A stretch of DNA of 18,231 nucleotides from Candidatus Zixiibacteriota bacterium (lineage in GTDB: Bacteria; Zixibacteria; MSB-5A5; WJJR01): assembly GCA_014729565.1 (NCBI GenBank), contig WJJR01000496.1:1-18231 (forward strand), written 5' to 3'. This document shows positions 15,025 through 18,231 of this stretch, in pieces. A program made the position numbers and the translations under genes. Numbering within the stretch: position 1 is the stretch's first letter; each line of letters opens with the position of its first letter. The notes beneath the pieces were generated by a model, which saw nothing but the letters and a program-made list of their open reading frames with translations, did not search any database and was not told the DNA's origin.

Positions 15025-15797
15025 TGGACAAGCTCCGCGACATCTGGAACCGGCAGCCGCGTTGGATACGCATTCCCGCACAGTGGATCGCTCTACCGAT
15101 CATCGCCGCGTTTGCGTTGCTGTTGATTGTCGATGAAATCATCATGCCCTGGTACACGCGTCAGGGCGACGAATTCCCCGCGCCCGATCTGGTCAATCAG
15201 TCGATTCACGCCGCACAGGATCGACTGGAGGATATCGGTTCGTCGATGAAGATTGCCGAACGACGGTTTTCGCCCGACAGTCCCGACGGCACCATCCTCG
15301 AACAACGACCACCGGCCGGGGCACCGATCAAACACGGACGTGTGTTCAGTCTGGTCGTGTCGCGCGGTTCGGAGTTGATCGATGTTCCCCATGTGCGCGG
15401 CTACACACCGCGCCAGGCCGAGTTGATTCTCACGCAGGCCGGATTGCACGTTGGCGGGCACGCCGGTGAACGCGACACAACGTCAAATCCGGTTCCGGTC
15501 GGCACCGTGGTGCGCACCATTCCCGGCGCCGGCAGCAGTCTGCCGCGCGGCGGTGTGATCAATCTCCTCGTCAACGAACCAACCGACCGCCGCAGCACCT
15601 GGTGTCCCAACCTCGTCGGATTGAATATCGAAGAAGCCCGCAAAATCCTCCGCGACCGCGCGCTGCTCATTGGTTCCGTCGACCGCCGCTACGATACCAC
15701 ACTTCTTCCAGGCACCATCATCGCGCAATCGCACGCCCCCGGTGAGGAACTCGACGCCGGTATCGAAGTGGATCTGGTGATTTCACGCGACCAGTAG
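15021..15797 (+). CDS. Membrane-anchored triple-PASTA protein without kinase
   Basis: A 258-residue protein with a short basic cytoplasmic tail, one transmembrane helix (about residues 22-37) and three extracytoplasmic PASTA repeats (about 53-116, 117-187 and 188-258). Each repeat has the typical pattern, for example VPHVRGYTPRQAELILTQAG, CPNLVGLNIEEARKILRD, GTILEQRPPAGAPIKHG and GTIIAQSHAPGEELDAG. PASTA domains usually bind muropeptides or other peptidoglycan fragments. No Ser/Thr kinase domain is present. The first ATG overlaps the rsmB stop, and a second ATG follows at once (15024). In Firmicutes rsmB lies beside a phosphatase and a PASTA kinase, so the pairing here recalls that order with the kinase absent. 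A role in wall sensing or cell-wall enzyme recruitment is inference. Confidence 0.9.
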   Translation: MMDKLRDIWNRQPRWIRIPAQWIALPIIAAFALLLIVDEIIMPWYTRQGDEFPAPDLVNQSIHAAQDRLEDIGSSMKIAERRFSPDSPDGTILEQRPPAGAPIKHGRVFSLVVSRGSELIDVPHVRGYTPRQAELILTQAGLHVGGHAGERDTTSNPVPVGTVVRTIPGAGSSLPRGGVINLLVNEPTDRRSTWCPNLVGLNIEEARKILRDRALLIGSVDRRYDTTLLPGTIIAQSHAPGEELDAGIEVDLVISRDQ

Positions 15798-15811
15798 GTC
15801 GTGTACCAGTG

Positions 15812-15833
15812 GTGCGGACAGTCCTGCCCGCAC
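15812..15833 (+). terminator. Hairpin after the PASTA gene
   Basis: GTGCGGACAG (15812-15821) pairs with CTGCCCGCAC (15824-15833), with one mismatch, 15 bases after the stop codon. No U-tract follows. It may end the purL-to-PASTA transcript or be one more dispersed palindrome. Confidence 0.4.
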
Positions 15834-15967
15834 ACGCGCCTCAACACCCTGTAGTCCGGCTGCCCCGTTTATGGTGAGTCGAGTCGAACCGGCCGGACAA
15901 AGCGCCCGAAGCGGCCGCCCTACAAGAAGCGTGTCAGAGATGGCCCCGCAGGGACGGCACAACATAG

Positions 15968-16121
15968 CACCGGGCGTAAGGGTCTGTTGAAGAAGTTGTG
16001 TGTTGTGTCCGGCCATATGAAGCCACCAAATGAATGAATTGTAACCTCGCTGTAGGTCCGGCCAAGAGCCAGACCTACGCGACGATGATATAGGTCTTTC
16101 AACACGCCCTTTAGCCCGGTG
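15968..16121. repeat. Palindrome split by the MITE-like repeat
   Basis: CACCGGGC (15968-15975) and GCCCGGTG (16114-16121) are perfect inverted partners flanking copy 2 of the repeat. Without the insert they would form a compact hairpin with a GTAA-type loop. This looks like an older palindrome interrupted by a younger element, although an extended terminal inverted repeat of the element itself is also possible. Confidence 0.5.
15980..16109. repeat. MITE/REPIN-like palindromic repeat, copy 2
   Basis: This is the second copy of the element at 6-156, in the same orientation. Its ends are GGGTCTGTTGAA (15980-15991) and TTCAACACGCCC (16098-16109). Internal blocks AATGAATTGTAACCTCGC and CCTACGCGACGATGAT are identical to copy 1. 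It has a single imperfect hairpin (GGTCCGGCC 16055-16063 against AGCCAGACC 16067-16075) where copy 1 has two perfect ones, which explains most of the 21-base length difference. Confidence 0.75.
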
Positions 16122-16132
16122 TAAAGTTGTAG

Positions 16133-16223
16133 GGCGGATGCGCTATTTTCCTGATTTCACAAACTACTATCCCGAATGCATGCGCATTACGTTCACTGAG
16201 GATTCACCGACCGCGCATCCGCC
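16133..16223. repeat. 11-bp inverted repeat pair
   Basis: GGCGGATGCGC (16133-16143) and GCGCATCCGCC (16213-16223) are perfect inverted partners enclosing about 70 bases with no open reading frame of note. It may be the ends of another short element or a decayed hairpin. Confidence 0.45.
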
Positions 16224-16239
16224 GAACGGCCGACAGCCT

Positions 16240-16256
16240 CCGCCACCCCGTGGCGG
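16240..16256. repeat. Short GC-rich hairpin
   Basis: CCGCCAC (16240-16246), CCC and GTGGCGG (16250-16256) form a perfect 7-bp stem. No T-tract follows on either strand. Its role is unknown. Confidence 0.35.
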
Positions 16257-16293
16257 GTGCGCGGACGGTCGTTATCGGATGGAAGACTATAGT

Positions 16294-16463
16294 GATTGTC
16301 AGAATTCCGTTCCGGTTGAGAAGAGGCGAGACTCGGCGTCATTCATACTCACGTTCGGGTGCCACGGGCCTTGAGGCCCGTGCAGCGAGCATGTGCCAAC
16401 GTGGAACCACGGGCCTGAAGGCCCGTGGCACCCCAATGCAAACGGAAAGATATTCTGACAATC
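16294..16463. repeat. TIR-bounded twin-hairpin element (REPIN-like)
   Basis: The ends GATTGTCAGAAT (16294-16305) and ATTCTGACAATC (16452-16463) are perfect 12-bp inverted repeats; extending inward, 21 of 25 positions match (16294-16318 against 16439-16463). Inside are two perfect hairpins: CACGGGCCT/AGGCCCGTG (16363-16371, 16374-16382) and CCACGGGCCT/AGGCCCGTGG (16407-16416, 16419-16428). Both have 2-base loops. The two halves are also mutual inverted copies over 16 bases (16357-16372 against 16418-16433). No coding capacity. The plan matches a REPIN or MITE. Confidence 0.65.
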
Positions 16464-16567
16464 GCTCTAAGGTTTGCGTGTACGGATAGCAGGCGGTGAT
16501 ACGAATTGTAGAGCGCACCAACCCTACGGAGTTGAGAACACCGTCGACAGTCTACCTGGTCCCAGTT

Positions 16568-16602
16568 CCCTCTCCCCTCTGGGGAGAAGGCCAGGGTGAG
16601 GG
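16568..16602 (-). terminator. CCCTCTCCCC-type palindrome after htrA
   Basis: CCCTCTCCCC (16568-16577), TCT, GGGGAGAAGG (16581-16590), then CCAGGGTGAGGG (16591-16602), ending five bases beyond the htrA stop. On the minus strand it forms a strong hairpin that could terminate htrA. The sequence resembles a palindrome widely scattered in bacterial intergenic regions, so it may primarily be a repeat. Confidence 0.5.
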
Positions 16603-16606
16603 ATAC

Positions 16607-18079
16607 CTACAGCGCAAACGCCACAAAGAAACTCTGCCCGCCACGATTGATGTGCAAGAGCACATTGTCGCCATTATCCTTGCCGCTGAGCGCATCGTTG
16701 AATTCCTCTTCGGTTTCGACACGGATCCGTTCGGCCGCATGAATCAGGTCGCCTTCACGTACACCGGCACGATATGCCGCACTCACCGGATCGATCGACG
16801 TGACCACGACGCCGCGGTACGTTTCATCGATTCCGTAGCGCTCGGCCAGTGCGTTGGTGAGCGTGCTGTACGAGAAACCCAGCAGTTCTTCGAGCGAACC
16901 GGTGGCCGCGGCGACTGCACCGTCGCCCGGCAGTTCACCGAGTGTGACTGCAATATTCTGCGTTTGGTCATCGCGAATGACTGTGAGTGTCACGTCGGTT
17001 CCGGGACGCGTCGCCGCAATGGAATTGCGCAGGTCCTGCACCGATTCGACCTCGCGCCCGTTCAGTTCGGTGATCACGTCGCCCGCTTCGACACCGGCCT
17101 TGTCCGACGGGCTGTCGGGTGTGACATCGCCGACCAGTACACCGGTGATCTCATCAAGACCCATCGCCGACGCAAGCTGTTCGTTAACGTCCTGAATCAC
17201 GACACCGAGCCAGCCGCGCACGACCCGTCCTTCTTCCACCAGCGACGTCATAATGTTCATCGCCATGTTGACGGGGACAGCGAAGCCGATGCCCATGAAG
17301 CCGCCGGTGCGCGAGGCAATCGCGGTATTGATTCCGACCAGCTCACCGTCGAGGTTCACCAACGGTCCGCCCGAATTCCCGGGGTTGATCGCCGCGTCGG
17401 TTTGAATGAAGTCTTCATAATCGGCCAGCCCGACATTCGACCGTCCGGTGGCGCTGACAATGCCCTGTGTCACGGTGTATGCCAAATTCTCACTCATCGG
17501 GCTGCCGATCGCCATCACGATCTCGCCGACTTTCAGTGTCTCGCTGTCGCCGATGGCGATCGGGGTCAGATCGTCGGCGTCGATGCGCAGCACCGCGACG
17601 TCGGTCTTCTCGTCGCGGCCGACAATCGTCGCGGTGTAACGACGCTCGTCGTAGGTGCGGATGAAAATGCTGTCGGCGTTGGCGACGACGTGGTTGTTGG
17701 TCAGCACGAGCCCGTCTGCACTGACAATTACGCCCGACCCGAGCCCGCGCTGACGAAACTCGCGCTGCTCCGGCTGATCGGGTTGCGGTCCGAAGAAGCG
17801 TTCGAAAAACGGATGGTCGCCGAACGGGTTGACCATCCGGCGCGTGACAATGCGTTCGGTCGAGACAGTCACCACCGTCGGCCGCACCGTCTCGGAAATG
17901 TGAATAAACGCATCGCTCAGGTCGCGTAGCGTGTGGATTTCGTAATCACTCACCAGCGGTGTGGGCCGCTCACCCTCCTGTGCCACCGACGGCACCGCCA
18001 AGAGCGATATGAGCACAACCACCAGTAGCGCCGGCACTGCGGCCAGCCGTCTATTGGATCGATTTCGAGTCTGTATCAT
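16607..18079 (-). CDS. degP: Periplasmic DegP/HtrA-type serine protease
   Basis: A 490-residue Do-like protease/chaperone for envelope protein quality control. The signal peptide covers residues 1-33 (basic MIQTRNRSNRR, hydrophobic core, cleavage SVA before Q34). The trypsin-like domain has the full triad: H130 in TNNHVV, D160 in KTDVAVLRI and S236 in NPGNSGGPL. Two PDZ domains follow (about residues 295-390 and 400-490), with GWLGVVIQDV at the start of the first. The start at 18079 is chosen because GAGGAGGAGGA lies just upstream and a proper signal peptide then begins at Met. An in-frame ATG at 18190 would add 37 residues and bury the signal. An AT-rich TAGAATATT lies about 45 bases upstream without a clear -35. 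It could assist folding of outer-membrane proteins such as the large barrel protein here; that link is inference. Confidence 0.95.
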   Translation of the reverse strand: MIQTRNRSNRRLAAVPALLVVVLISLLAVPSVAQEGERPTPLVSDYEIHTLRDLSDAFIHISETVRPTVVTVSTERIVTRRMVNPFGDHPFFERFFGPQPDQPEQREFRQRGLGSGVIVSADGLVLTNNHVVANADSIFIRTYDERRYTATIVGRDEKTDVAVLRIDADDLTPIAIGDSETLKVGEIVMAIGSPMSENLAYTVTQGIVSATGRSNVGLADYEDFIQTDAAINPGNSGGPLVNLDGELVGINTAIASRTGGFMGIGFAVPVNMAMNIMTSLVEEGRVVRGWLGVVIQDVNEQLASAMGLDEITGVLVGDVTPDSPSDKAGVEAGDVITELNGREVESVQDLRNSIAATRPGTDVTLTVIRDDQTQNIAVTLGELPGDGAVAAATGSLEELLGFSYSTLTNALAERYGIDETYRGVVVTSIDPVSAAYRAGVREGDLIHAAERIRVETEEEFNDALSGKDNGDNVLLHINRGGQSFFVAFAL

Positions 18080-18086
18080 CCTGAGA

Positions 18087-18098
18087 TCCTCCTCCTCT
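18087..18098 (-). promoter_or_regulatory. Ribosome-binding site of the HtrA gene
   Basis: On the minus strand AGAGGAGGAGGA lies 7 bases upstream of the ATG at 18079. It is an unusually long Shine-Dalgarno stretch and decides the start over the in-frame ATG at 18190. Confidence 0.75.
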
Positions 18099-18231
18099 GA
18101 TTTCAAAATCTCACAAGGGAATATTCTACAGCAGAAGCGGCCAAATCGTTGCAGGGTGAAACCCGGGAGATGGTTTACGTTGACAGTCAATGAGTTACGG
18201 GAAGAGACAACCGCCCTACTAATGTCATCCC

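Larger units (their letters stand above)
15798..16606. other. Non-coding repeat island between PASTA gene and htrA
   Basis: I find no credible gene in these 809 bases; the short open frames are low-complexity readings of palindromes. The stretch holds at least six separate inverted repeats: a hairpin at 15812-15833, a split palindrome carrying copy 2 of the window-start repeat (15968-16121), an 11-bp inverted pair (16133-16223), a 7-bp hairpin (16240-16256), a TIR-bounded twin-hairpin element (16294-16463) and a CCCTCTCCCC-type palindrome (16568-16602). It separates two convergent genes, a common safe site for such repeats. Confidence 0.8.

Noticed and set aside
16357..16433. Possible CRISPR-like repeats
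   Set aside because: The two similar units are inverted hairpins, not direct repeats with regular spacers, and no cas gene is near.
16138..16489. Short plus-strand open frames in the repeat island
   Set aside because: They run through palindromes, lack ribosome-binding sites and encode low-complexity peptides.
16496..17929. 477-residue open frame on the plus strand
   Set aside because: It is the antisense reading of the HtrA protease gene, whose catalytic triad and PDZ domains are clear on the minus strand.
1..18231. tRNA, rRNA or riboswitch
   Set aside because: I looked for tRNA arms, rRNA core sequences and common riboswitch cores in the gaps and saw none.

Overview
The window is a GC-rich stretch of a bacterial chromosome, almost entirely protein-coding, with eleven genes I can support. 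The organism is almost certainly Gram-negative (diderm). It has a lipid A pathway hydrolase (LpxH type), a very large outer-membrane beta-barrel protein with a signal peptide, and a periplasmic DegP/HtrA protease. Kinase-less PASTA proteins, FCB-type LpxH sequences (GDLFDFWFEY) and peptidase/propeller/barrel fusions suggest an uncultured FCB-superphylum lineage such as Zixibacteria. That placement is my inference from remembered family resemblance, not a computed one.

Layout. Positions 1-246 hold a short palindromic repeat with inverted ends, then a consensus-like promoter. Positions 256-2179 are a two-gene overlapping unit: an RlmD-type 23S rRNA m5U methyltransferase and a HIT-family hydrolase. 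Positions 2403-3854 encode the most unusual protein: two tandem helix-turn-helix-like units fused to a LeuC/aconitase-like domain that has lost all three iron-sulfur cysteines. It converges on lpxH (3899-4654, minus strand) with a GC-rich hairpin between them. lpxH is divergent from murA (4817-6082), so lipid A and peptidoglycan precursor genes share an intergenic region. Positions 6220-9420 encode a 1066-residue gluzincin/beta-propeller/Omp85-like barrel protein. After a strong hairpin, 9569-15797 is a same-strand run: purL, hutU, rsmB and a PASTA protein; the last two overlap by an ATGA. Positions 15798-16606 are an 809-base non-coding island full of nested palindromic repeats. Positions 16607-18079 (minus strand) encode a DegP/HtrA protease.

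Most genes are housekeeping: rRNA modification, purine synthesis, envelope precursor synthesis and envelope quality control. Three things stand out: the HTH/dead-aconitase fusion, which looks like a metabolite-sensing regulator built from an isopropylmalate-isomerase fold; the peptidase/propeller/barrel protein; and two families of short inverted-repeat-bounded, twin-hairpin elements (REPIN/MITE-like), one of them present twice in the window.
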